Assembly (NCBI GenBank): GCA_947177925.1
Contig: CAMWWJ010000217.1
Span: 1 to 5,840, forward strand
Source: an uncultured Lachnospiraceae bacterium
Lineage (GTDB): Bacteria > Bacillota > Clostridia > Lachnospirales > Lachnospiraceae
Length of the DNA: 5,840 bases
Direction: 5' to 3'
In this document: positions 1-5,302 of the stretch, one piece after another
How the letters are laid out: every line of letters starts with the position of its first letter
Position numbering within the stretch: the stretch's first letter is position 1
Program-made: the position numbers and the translations under genes
The notes under the pieces: model-generated
Database searches by the model: none
Seen by the model: only the letters and a program-made list of their open reading frames with translations
Told to the model about the DNA's origin: nothing

Positions 1-504
1 CTCCACCCCTCCGTAGGGCTTCGTTTCGTAAACAGAGGAAATCTTTTTCACTCTGATCTGCTTATGCTCCTTCATTGCTGTAAGGGCTTTTTCAATATAA
101 TCCCGTTTCTCCCCCATATTGGAACCAAAAGCTACAAAAGCCCTCTGCCAGCCCCGTTCAATAGTTACCGATACATTTTCAAAGGGCAGGGTTATGGGCG
201 CATGGGGCTTGCAGATTTCCAGACAGAGCCTTTCCACCAAAGGATAACTTTCAAAAATCTCCGCTGCCAGTTGTTCCGCCACCGTTTCTAACAGCTTATA
301 GGTATGCTCCCGCATATGCCTGTATATGAGTTCACAGACTTCTCCGTAATGGACAGACTCAGAAAGCTCATCTGTCAGACCTGCATTTCTGGTGGATAAA
401 TACAGCTTTGCATTGATATAAAAATTTTGTCCGTTTTCATTTTCTTCTGGAAATACGCCATGATGGGCAAATACTTCCAAATTCGTAATTGTAATAAAAT
501 CCAT
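1..504 (-). CDS. folBK: Bifunctional dihydroneopterin aldolase / HPPK (FolB-FolK fusion), 3' end cut by window edge
   Basis: The reading frame opens at an ATG at 504 and stays open for 168 codons to position 1, so the C-terminal part is missing from the window. Residues 1-118 are a complete FolB (7,8-dihydroneopterin aldolase, which yields 6-hydroxymethyl-dihydropterin and glycolaldehyde). Aligned from memory with the Staphylococcus aureus enzyme, the catalytic Glu is E21 in PEENENGQ, the Tyr is Y53 in VHYGEV and the Lys is K99 in CKPHAPI. From residue 121 a second domain starts with AFVAFGSNMGEK and reaches SVYETKPYGG (157-166). This is the N-terminal signature of FolK (HPPK), which transfers pyrophosphate from ATP to hydroxymethyl-dihydropterin. 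The two domains are joined with almost no linker, so the consecutive steps are fused. The gene starts 3 bases after the folP stop, with a GGAG in the last folP codons (511-514), which suggests translational coupling. Only about the first 48 residues of FolK are visible, so its ATP-binding Asp residues cannot be checked. Confidence 0.95.
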   Translation of the reverse strand, partial: MDFITITNLEVFAHHGVFPEENENGQNFYINAKLYLSTRNAGLTDELSESVHYGEVCELIYRHMREHTYKLLETVAEQLAAEIFESYPLVERLCLEICKPHAPITLPFENVSVTIERGWQRAFVAFGSNMGEKRDYIEKALTAMKEHKQIRVKKISSVYETKPYGGVE

Positions 505-507
505 GTC

Positions 508-1323
508 TTACTCCACACCTTTTCCCAAAATCGCCCTTGCCATCCTGACGGCACGTACATTTTCCTTCACATCATGCACTCTTATAATGGAACAGCCCTT
601 TATCACTCCGAATACGGTAGTGACCAGCGTACCTTCCACCCGCTCCTTAGCAGGCAGGTTCAAAGTAAGCCCGATCACCGACTTTCTCGATGCGCCAAGA
701 AGAATGGGATATCCAAAGGCATGCAGCTCTTCCAGACACTGTATGATTTCCAGATTATTCTCATAGGTTTTCCCAAATCCCACTCCCGGGTCCAATATGA
801 TTTTCGTATCTTCAATTCCCGCTTCCTCTGCCAGCCGCACAGTTTCTGACAAATCCATCAGCACGTCCTGTAAATAGTCCGTATAATCTGGCTCCTTCCG
901 ATTGTGCATAAGGCAACAGGGCAGACCGCTTTCTGCAATGACGCCTGCCAACTTTTCATCGTACTTAAGTCCCCAGATATCATTAATCAGATCCGCTCCT
1001 GCCCGGATTCCCGCCCGGGCCACGTTACTTTTATAAGTATCCAGCGATACCGGAATATCCAATCTGGATTTGATTCCTTCAATAATCGGCACGACCCTTT
1101 CTATTTCTTCATCGTCCGGCACGACTGTATAGCCCGGTCTGGTGGATTCGCCGCCCACGTCAATGATTGCCGCCCCATCCCTCATCATTTCTTCCGCATG
1201 GAACAGTGCTTTATCCATTTCATGGAACTTTCCTCCGTCCGAAAAAGAATCCGGGGTCACATTTAAAATTCCCATTATGTACGTTTGATTTTTCAAATCA
1301 AATTCTCTGTTTCCGATTTTCAC
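508..1323 (-). CDS. folP: Dihydropteroate synthase
   Basis: FolP condenses 6-hydroxymethyl-dihydropterin pyrophosphate with p-aminobenzoate to give dihydropteroate in the cytoplasm; it is the sulfonamide target. The 271-residue protein is full length for a TIM-barrel DHPS. Visible signatures in order are NVTPDSFSDGG (21-31, loop 1), DVGGESTRPG (55-64, loop 2), DTYK (95-98), LINDIWG (112-118), DPGVGFGKT (178-186, pterin pocket), ASRKS (211-215) and VHDV (249-252). Loop residues F27 and T62-R63-P64 are the ordinary ones, with no insertion of the kind seen in sul-type resistance enzymes, so it looks like a sulfonamide-susceptible housekeeping form (inference). The start is a GTG at 1323: an in-frame TAA lies three codons upstream, AAGGAG lies at 1335-1340, and the N-terminus MKIGNREF matches the usual family start. 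The gap from the HD gene is 55 bases, and the gene runs directly into folB-folK. Confidence 0.97.
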   Translation of the reverse strand: MKIGNREFDLKNQTYIMGILNVTPDSFSDGGKFHEMDKALFHAEEMMRDGAAIIDVGGESTRPGYTVVPDDEEIERVVPIIEGIKSRLDIPVSLDTYKSNVARAGIRAGADLINDIWGLKYDEKLAGVIAESGLPCCLMHNRKEPDYTDYLQDVLMDLSETVRLAEEAGIEDTKIILDPGVGFGKTYENNLEIIQCLEELHAFGYPILLGASRKSVIGLTLNLPAKERVEGTLVTTVFGVIKGCSIIRVHDVKENVRAVRMARAILGKGVE

Positions 1324-1334
1324 AGGCTCTTATT

Positions 1335-1340
1335 CTCCTT
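1335..1340 (-). promoter_or_regulatory. Ribosome binding site of folP
   Basis: AAGGAG on the minus strand, 11 bases before the GTG at 1323. The spacing is slightly long, but no other in-frame start fits better: the next ATG is codon 17, inside the conserved first strand. Confidence 0.6.
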
Positions 1341-1378
1341 TTTCCTGCCCAGACTTTTCTCCTGCCGGGCCATATACG

Positions 1379-1861
1379 TTATAAAATCAGTTTTTTATTT
1401 TTCTTTTCTTCCTTCCAGTCACACAGCCCGCTTGTCTCACAAAAATAACATTCCCTGCTGAGCTTGTCCGCCCTGTAAAGAAGCCCTTTTAAATTTTTTT
1501 CCTCTTTCACTTTTTCATTTCGGTGATTTACGATAGCCTCTACGATCATATCCGCTTCTTTTTCGGAATATCCCGCTGCTTTTAATATAGGGGGAGCCAG
1601 CCTTCCGCTGGCGATTGCATGGTCGTTTCCTGTTTCATACTGAATATGTCTGCCAATGTCATGAAGCAGGGCTGCTGCATAGATAAGCTCTTCCGATATG
1701 TCTATCTGTTCCTTTAGCTTTATAATCATCGCCAGCCTTGCCACATTCAAAAAATGAACATAATCATGCCTGCAAAATGGCCTGTCTTTTTCCCATTCTT
1801 TAATTTTCCCTGTATACTCTTTATAAAGAGGATGTTTTATAATCTTCTGTATCCGCTCCAT
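1379..1861 (-). CDS. HD-domain phosphohydrolase of the folate operon
   Basis: A 160-residue soluble protein with the HD metal-dependent phosphohydrolase signature: H36 in HDYVHFLNVARLA, the H67-D68 pair in ALLHDIGRH, further histidines H81 and H113, and D132 in YRADKLSR. These are the expected divalent-metal ligands. The C-terminal tail carries C138, C141 and C147 and ends in a lysine-rich stretch. The exact substrate is unknown. Its place between folE and folP suggests a pterin-phosphate substrate, possibly dephosphorylation of dihydroneopterin triphosphate, for which no Nudix enzyme is visible here. Archaeal MptB, an HD protein acting on dihydroneopterin cyclic phosphate, is a precedent for the chemistry. 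This function is inference, not shown. The frame extends upstream to 1945, but the ATG at 1861 has a GAGGG 7 bases before it, whereas the ATG at 1900, one base after the folE stop, has no such site. A more general nucleotide or phosphate hydrolase remains possible. Confidence 0.85.
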   Translation of the reverse strand: MERIQKIIKHPLYKEYTGKIKEWEKDRPFCRHDYVHFLNVARLAMIIKLKEQIDISEELIYAAALLHDIGRHIQYETGNDHAIASGRLAPPILKAAGYSEKEADMIVEAIVNHRNEKVKEEKNLKGLLYRADKLSRECYFCETSGLCDWKEEKKNKKLIL

Positions 1862-1868
1862 GCCTCTG

Positions 1869-1873
1869 CCCTC
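1869..1873 (-). promoter_or_regulatory. Ribosome binding site deciding the HD-protein start
   Basis: GAGGG on the minus strand, 7 bases before the ATG at 1861. It favours this start over the in-frame ATGs at 1900 and 1945; the latter lies inside folE. Confidence 0.5.
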
Positions 1874-1901
1874 TATTAACTGTATTCCTGTTTCTTTCAT
1901 C

Positions 1902-2459
1902 TTACAGCTTAAGCATCTGGTAAAAGCTGTTTTGCAGCTTTTCATTGTCCTGAAACTGGCCCTTTGTCACAACTGTTACCGTCTTGCTGCCGGGCTTTTT
2001 CACTCCCCGCATGGTCATGCACATATGCTCGGCTTCTATGACTACCATAGCGCCCTTTGCTCCCAAGTCCTCCATCAATGCCCGGGCGATCTGCTCTGTC
2101 ATCTGCTCCTGGAGCTGGGGGCGTTTGGCAAACACCTCAACGGTTCTTGCCAGCTTGCTTAAGCCCACTACCTTCCCATCCGGAATATATGCCACATGGG
2201 CCTTTCCGTAAAAAGGCATAAAATGGTGCTCACACATGGAATAAAATACAATATCCTTTTCCAATACCATTTCATTATTCTTCACCTGAAAGGTTTTTGA
2301 CAAATGGACCTTTGGCGTTTCCTCCATACCCGCAAAGATTTCTTCATACATTCTGGCAATGCGTGTCGGAGTTTCCTTAAGTCCTTCCCTGTTTACGTCC
2401 TCGCCGATCCCCTCTAACAGAAGACGCACTCCTGCTTCAATCTTGTTTTTATCTATCAT
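1902..2459 (-). CDS. folE: GTP cyclohydrolase I
   Basis: FolE converts GTP to 7,8-dihydroneopterin triphosphate and formate, the first committed step of folate synthesis, usually as a zinc-dependent toroidal decamer. The protein is 185 residues from the chosen start, which is complete for the type IA family. The zinc ligands are all present: C76 and H79 in MCEHHFMPF and C147 in EHMCMTMRG. Other conserved parts are the N-terminal GLKETPTRIARM, the GKAHVAYIP strand, VVGLSKLARTVEVFAKRPQLQE (roughly 97-118) and the MRGVKKPGSKTVT substrate region near 150-162. The start is the ATG at 2459 with AGGAG 8 bases upstream; a GTG at 2468 in the same frame overlaps that site and is less likely. The gene begins 21 bases after the folC stop and ends 40 bases before the HD gene. 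The intact Cys/His/Cys set argues for a classic Zn enzyme and not the unrelated type IB (FolE2). Confidence 0.97.
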   Translation of the reverse strand: MIDKNKIEAGVRLLLEGIGEDVNREGLKETPTRIARMYEEIFAGMEETPKVHLSKTFQVKNNEMVLEKDIVFYSMCEHHFMPFYGKAHVAYIPDGKVVGLSKLARTVEVFAKRPQLQEQMTEQIARALMEDLGAKGAMVVIEAEHMCMTMRGVKKPGSKTVTVVTKGQFQDNEKLQNSFYQMLKL

Positions 2460-2467
2460 GAAACTCA

Positions 2468-2472
2468 CTCCT
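2468..2472 (-). promoter_or_regulatory. Ribosome binding site of folE
   Basis: AGGAG on the minus strand, 8 bases before the ATG at 2459. It overlaps the alternative GTG at 2466-2468, which is why the ATG is preferred. Confidence 0.65.
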
Positions 2473-2480
2473 GCTTTCGA

Positions 2481-3854
2481 TTACTTTTTTATTTGATTAT
2501 GAAAAGAATCATGAACTTTCCGCCCTGTTTCCTGCAGCATTCCATGCAAATCCCTTTGGAGCTCTTTTTTATGTTCCAGTATGGTTATCAGTTCCCCTAA
2601 AAAAGAAAGGGAGCCAAAAGCTGCAATGACTGTATCCTTGTCCTTTTCTGCCATTAAGAGGCTTAACTCCACAGCCTCTTCCAGACTGTCCAGGGCAGTC
2701 ACGTTTTTATGATACTTAGCTGCTTCCTTTGCCAGTTCATAAGCCTCCAGCGCCCGTTCATTATGAGGGGGCTTTATGGTTAAAATGCTGTCAGCCAGAA
2801 AACAGGTGTTTTCAATGATCTTCCCATATTCTTTATCTCTAAGCACTCCCATTATATAGATAATTTTCTTATTTGTAAAATAAAAGGACAGGGAATCTGC
2901 CAGTTTTTTTGCTCCATCCTCGTTGTGGGCGCCATCCACAATAAAGAAAGGCTTCCTGCTTATAACGGAAAACCTTCCTATCCAGACGGCTTCTGCCATG
3001 CCCTGATATACTGCCTGATCTTCTATGGCATATCCCGCCTGCTTCAAGGCTCTTATCACCTCGATAGCCGTTACCCCATTTTCAATCTGGTAAGTGCCCG
3101 CCATGGATATTTCGACTTTTTTAAATTCTTTATAAGAAAAGCTTTGTTTTTTTATGCTATGCTTTACGGACTTTGCCAGAGAAACATCCGCAATGGAAAG
3201 AACCGCCTCCCTGCTTTGGCATGCCTGCTTTAAAACGTTCATAACAGAAGGCTCCTGACGGGAAGTGACTGCCAGACAGCCTCTTTTTATGATTCCTGCC
3301 TTCTTTTCTGCAATTTCCTCCAGAGAGCTTCCAAGAAACCCCATATGGTCCCTGCTGATAGAAGTAAGAACTGCCACAATTGTATTTTCTATGACATTGG
3401 TGGCATCGGTAATTCCTCCCAGTCCGGTTTCCAGCACTACCAGATCGCAGCCTTTTTCCTTAAAATACAAAAAACCCATGGCAGTTTCCATTTCAAAAAG
3501 GGTTGGATGGGAAAGCCCCTCCTCCACCATGGCATCACAAGCCTCCTTGATCCTTCCCAGACAGGCGCTAAGCGCCTGCTTGGAAATCATGTTCCCGTTT
3601 ATCTGAATGCGTTCTCTATAATCAAAAATGGTAGGAGAAATATATCTGCCCACTTTGTACCCGGCTTTTTGCAGCACCGTGGATACAAATGCCAGCACAG
3701 ATCCCTTCCCGTTGGTGCCTGCAATATGGATGAATTTTAAATCCTTTTGAGGATTGCCAAGCCTTTCACAAAGCTCTGCAATATTTTCAAGCCCCAGCAC
3801 GCTGCCGTAGGCCTGTACTTCTTCTATGTAAGCAACTGCCTCTTTATAATTCAT
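2481..3854 (-). CDS. folC: Dihydrofolate synthase / folylpolyglutamate synthase
   Basis: FolC is a Mur-ligase-type ATP-dependent enzyme that adds glutamate to dihydropteroate and extends the polyglutamate tail of folates in the cytoplasm. The 457-residue length is normal to slightly long for the family. The P-loop is GTNGKGS at 46-52. SPTIFDYRERIQING (73-87) is the folate-binding and omega-loop region, LETGLGGITDATN (141-153) carries the Mg-binding Glu, SRDHM (167-171) has the conserved His, and EKKAGIIK (183-190) contains the Lys that is carbamylated in relatives. WIGRF (291-295) and DGAHN (307-311) mark the start of the C-terminal glutamate-ligase domain. The last 30 residues are charged and poorly conserved. 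The ATG start at 3854 has AAGGAAG about 10 bases upstream. It is the first gene of the leftward operon, with folE 21 bases downstream. Whether it is bifunctional or only FPGS cannot be told from sequence; as the sole copy beside folP, bifunctional is likely. Confidence 0.96.
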   Translation of the reverse strand: MNYKEAVAYIEEVQAYGSVLGLENIAELCERLGNPQKDLKFIHIAGTNGKGSVLAFVSTVLQKAGYKVGRYISPTIFDYRERIQINGNMISKQALSACLGRIKEACDAMVEEGLSHPTLFEMETAMGFLYFKEKGCDLVVLETGLGGITDATNVIENTIVAVLTSISRDHMGFLGSSLEEIAEKKAGIIKRGCLAVTSRQEPSVMNVLKQACQSREAVLSIADVSLAKSVKHSIKKQSFSYKEFKKVEISMAGTYQIENGVTAIEVIRALKQAGYAIEDQAVYQGMAEAVWIGRFSVISRKPFFIVDGAHNEDGAKKLADSLSFYFTNKKIIYIMGVLRDKEYGKIIENTCFLADSILTIKPPHNERALEAYELAKEAAKYHKNVTALDSLEEAVELSLLMAEKDKDTVIAAFGSLSFLGELITILEHKKELQRDLHGMLQETGRKVHDSFHNQIKK

Positions 3855-3901
3855 GAAAGCAAGTCTTCCTTTCCAAAAAACTTTCTGTTTTGTCCTTTCC
3901 T

Positions 3902-3930
3902 ATCATATACTATTTTTTTTGGCCTTGCCA
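3902..3930 (-). promoter_or_regulatory. Candidate sigma-A promoter of the folate operon
   Basis: On the minus strand a -10 box TATGAT (3902-3907, 5 of 6 to consensus) is separated by 17 bases, including an A-tract, from a weak -35 TGGCAA (3925-3930). Transcription would start near 3895, giving a leader of about 40 bases. That is too short for a known folate riboswitch. An A6-T7 tract at 3952-3964 lies further upstream and could act as a distal UP element. The alternative -35/-10 pair TTGCTA / TAGTAT with 18-base spacing overlaps it. Confidence 0.5.
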
Positions 3931-4005
3931 TAGCAATTTGGGACATCTGTTAAAAAATTTTTTTAAATCTTGTATATTTTAAAAAATCCTCCCAATACTA
4001 TCCAT

Positions 4006-4392
4006 ATGATAAAAAAATTCATTGAATGCGGCACGGTGGGCTGGTGCCTGGAAATCATATTTACAGCCACATCAAATATGAAAGGTTCCGATAAACGCTT
4101 AAAAGGGAACACCTCCCTTTGGATGTTCCCTATATATGGAATGGCGGTATTTCTAATGCCTATTTCCAGACTTCTGAAGGGAAAGCCCTTCTTACTGCGC
4201 GGCAGTATTTATACCTTTTGTATTTTTTTAACCGAATTCATCACGGGCAAGTTCCTGAAAAAGAACGATTTGTGCCCTTGGAATTACGAACACTCTCCTT
4301 ATAATATCGACGGTGTCATTCGTTTAGACTATGCCCCCTATTGGTTTGGAACCGGTCTTTTATACGAATACATCCTGAATCGTAATTCCTAA
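4006..4392 (+). CDS. CmpB-like small membrane protein (putative ABC-transporter type IV family)
   Basis: A 128-residue hydrophobic protein with about four membrane segments: roughly 5-22, 38-55, 64-84 and 107-124. It carries motifs I associate with the family annotated as putative ABC-transporter type IV (CmpB, PF06541): an N-terminal GW (12-13), PIYG (42-45), LLRG (63-66) with a following Glu (E77) in the third helix, CPWNY (90-94) and the strongly conserved IRLDYAPYWF (105-114). The biochemical role of the family is not established; despite the name there is no ATPase partner here. The start at ATG 4006 is chosen because the first helix then begins as in relatives, although no Shine-Dalgarno sequence precedes it. 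A TTG at 3970 in the same frame would add 12 residues and also lacks a binding site. It is divergent from folC, with 151 bases between, and a hairpin terminator follows 12 bases after the stop. No functional tie to folate is evident. Confidence 0.82.
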   Translation: MIKKFIECGTVGWCLEIIFTATSNMKGSDKRLKGNTSLWMFPIYGMAVFLMPISRLLKGKPFLLRGSIYTFCIFLTEFITGKFLKKNDLCPWNYEHSPYNIDGVIRLDYAPYWFGTGLLYEYILNRNS

Positions 4393-4404
4393 TATCCTCC
4401 CTAA

Positions 4405-4437
4405 AAAAGGCGGCTGTTTTTTGGACAGCCGCCTTTT
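4405..4437. terminator. Strong, probably bidirectional rho-independent terminator
   Basis: A perfect inverted repeat: AAAAGGCGGCTGT (4405-4417) pairs with ACAGCCGCCTTTT (4425-4437) around a 7-base loop. On the plus strand it follows the membrane-protein stop at 4392 and ends in four T. Read on the minus strand the stem is followed by six T (complement of 4403-4408), so it terminates at least as well leftwards. This fits a minus-strand transcript arriving from around 4650. Confidence 0.88.
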
Positions 4438-4484
4438 AAGAGAGTTTATCAAACAACACAATTATACTGCATTTGAAAACAGAT

Positions 4485-4622
4485 TCAGAAAATAGTCCCC
4501 TCATCTTTTTCTGGAAAATTCTTCGCTTTTGAATCATTCACCATCTCTTTTACCACTCTATATCCATTAACAAATGCAGCCTTAACAAAAACAAACCGAG
4601 ACCCATTCCTTTTTTCCTTCAT
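4485..4622 (-). CDS. Possible small protein, 45 residues, unknown function
   Basis: An ATG at 4622 opens a 45-codon frame ending in TGA at 4485-4487. It has a good Shine-Dalgarno sequence (AGAAGG at 4629-4634, 6 bases before the ATG). The product begins MKEKRNGSRFVFVKAAFVNG, is basic overall and has no signal peptide or membrane segment that I can see. I do not recognise it. Support comes from the binding site, from the otherwise unexplained gap it fills, and from the hairpin at 4405-4437 whose longer T-run lies on this strand. It is divergent from the XRE regulator and could be its target. Against it: a frame of this length can occur by chance in AT-rich DNA, no strong promoter is visible, and the codon sample is too small to judge. 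Confidence 0.35.
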   Translation of the reverse strand: MKEKRNGSRFVFVKAAFVNGYRVVKEMVNDSKAKNFPEKDEGTIF

Positions 4623-4646
4623 ATCCTACCTTCTCTTTCTCTTTTG

Positions 4647-4655
4647 TGGTATAAT
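4647..4655 (+). promoter_or_regulatory. Extended -10 promoter of the XRE regulator
   Basis: TGGTATAAT contains a perfect TATAAT (4650-4655) with an upstream TG, an extended -10 element. The -35 position (about 4627-4632) reads TACCTT, which is poor, as is usual when the extended -10 is present. Transcription would begin near 4662, with about 36 bases of leader. Confidence 0.6.
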
Positions 4656-4670
4656 CATCCTTGAACATTA

Positions 4671-4680
4671 TCATATATGA
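4671..4680 (+). promoter_or_regulatory. Small palindrome in the regulator leader, candidate operator
   Basis: TCATATATGA is a perfect 10-base palindrome between the expected transcription start and the ribosome binding site. Close by, ATAATCAT (4651-4658) and ATTATCAT (4667-4674) form a near-direct repeat 16 bases apart, and the first of these overlaps the -10 box. XRE regulators often bind such sites to repress themselves, but AT-rich palindromes of this size also arise by chance. Confidence 0.25.
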
Positions 4681-4681
4681 C

Positions 4682-4688
4682 AGGGGGG
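4682..4688 (+). promoter_or_regulatory. Ribosome binding site of the XRE regulator
   Basis: AGGGGGG, 9 bases before the ATG at 4698. It lies downstream of the in-frame ATG at 4677 and so decides for 4698. Confidence 0.65.
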
Positions 4689-4697
4689 AAAAGATAT

Positions 4698-5186
4698 ATG
4701 GGCAAAAAAGCCACGAAAGCAGCCGATAACGTATTTTGTATTGCACGTTATCAGGCTGCCAAAGCGGATTCTGTCTTTAACAGCAGGGAAACTGCTGCTG
4801 AAGCAATCGGAATAGACCGTACCAGACTGGCCAGAATCGAACTTGGCACCGTAACGCCTTATCCGGATGAGGTACTTGCTCTATCCAAAGCTTACCACAT
4901 GCCGGAGCTTTGCAATCAATACTGCGCAAAGGAATGTCCGGTAGGCAGGCTGACCATTCAGGAAGTGACCATTACAGAGTTCGACCGGCTGATTCTGAAA
5001 GTGCTGGGCTCCACCACGAACATTGACGAGCTTAGGAGCAGCCTGATTAAAATTGCCGCTGACGGTATCATTGATGATTCGGAAAGGCCGGAGTTTCAGT
5101 CTGTTTTAGAATCACTGGAACGCATTTCCGAAAATGCCCAGGCACTAAAGCTATGGGCTATGAAATATCTGGATGGACATGAATAG
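4698..5186 (+). CDS. XRE-family helix-turn-helix transcriptional regulator
   Basis: A 162-residue cytoplasmic protein. Residues about 28-68 form a helix-turn-helix of the XRE/Cro type: SRETAAEAIGI (29-39) is the first helix pair, DRTRLARIELG (40-50) the recognition region, and the PYPDEVLALSKAYHMPEL stretch (54-71) the closing helices. A cysteine cluster follows in LCNQYCAKECPVG (C72, C76, C80). The C-terminal half (about 87-160) is predicted helical, with IAADGIIDDSERPEF (119-133) resembling a conserved segment of related clostridial regulators, and probably serves in dimerisation or signal sensing. The start at 4698 follows the AGGGGGG site; an ATG at 4677 would add seven residues but lacks one. 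Relatives are often found near prophages and conjugative elements, but no mobile-element gene is visible here. The target is unknown: its own promoter or the divergent 45-residue frame are the nearest possibilities. No clear terminator follows. Confidence 0.85.
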   Translation: MGKKATKAADNVFCIARYQAAKADSVFNSRETAAEAIGIDRTRLARIELGTVTPYPDEVLALSKAYHMPELCNQYCAKECPVGRLTIQEVTITEFDRLILKVLGSTTNIDELRSSLIKIAADGIIDDSERPEFQSVLESLERISENAQALKLWAMKYLDGHE

Positions 5187-5241
5187 GAGTTAAAAAGATA
5201 GCCTTACACTGCCACAGCCACCCAGACAGAGGCATATATAT

Positions 5242-5271
5242 CGGCATAGCATACCCCTCATAGCTGTGCCG
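5242..5271. other. Hairpin between convergent genes, possible weak terminator
   Basis: CGGCATAGC (5242-5250) pairs with GCTGTGCCG (5263-5271) as a 9-base-pair stem with one G-U wobble and a 12-base loop. Neither strand has a T-run after the stem, so it is not a textbook terminator. It sits in the 116-base gap between the XRE gene (ending 5186) and the PH-domain gene (ending 5303), where both transcripts should end. Confidence 0.35.
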
Positions 5272-5302
5272 GCTTCCTTTCGCCATATCCCGTTCCATAG
5301 GC

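Noticed and set aside
427..849. Plus-strand open frame of 140 codons
   Set aside because: It lies antisense to folP and folB-folK, whose motifs are unmistakable, and its product has no recognisable features; it is a shadow frame.
1862..1945. Longer N-terminus for the HD protein
   Set aside because: It would start inside folE without a Shine-Dalgarno sequence, and the added 28 residues do not look like part of the domain; the ATG at 1861 has a GAGGG site.
2460..2468. GTG at 2468 as the folE start
   Set aside because: The GTG overlaps the AGGAG site that serves the ATG at 2459 with ideal spacing.
3265..3740. Two overlapping plus-strand open frames of 113 and 131 codons
   Set aside because: Both are antisense to the P-loop half of folC and show no family motif or binding site.
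3855..4005. Possible tetrahydrofolate riboswitch in the folate-operon leader
   Set aside because: The predicted leader is only about 40 bases and has no paired architecture or conserved core resembling the known THF riboswitch; only a weak 5-base-pair hairpin is possible near the folC binding site.
4677..4697. ATG at 4677 as the XRE regulator start
   Set aside because: It precedes the AGGGGGG ribosome binding site and has none of its own; the ATG at 4698 fits better.
4441..5302. Remnant of a prophage or integrative element around the XRE regulator
   Set aside because: Regulators of this type are often carried on such elements, but no integrase, attachment-site repeat, transposase or terminal inverted repeat is visible in the window.
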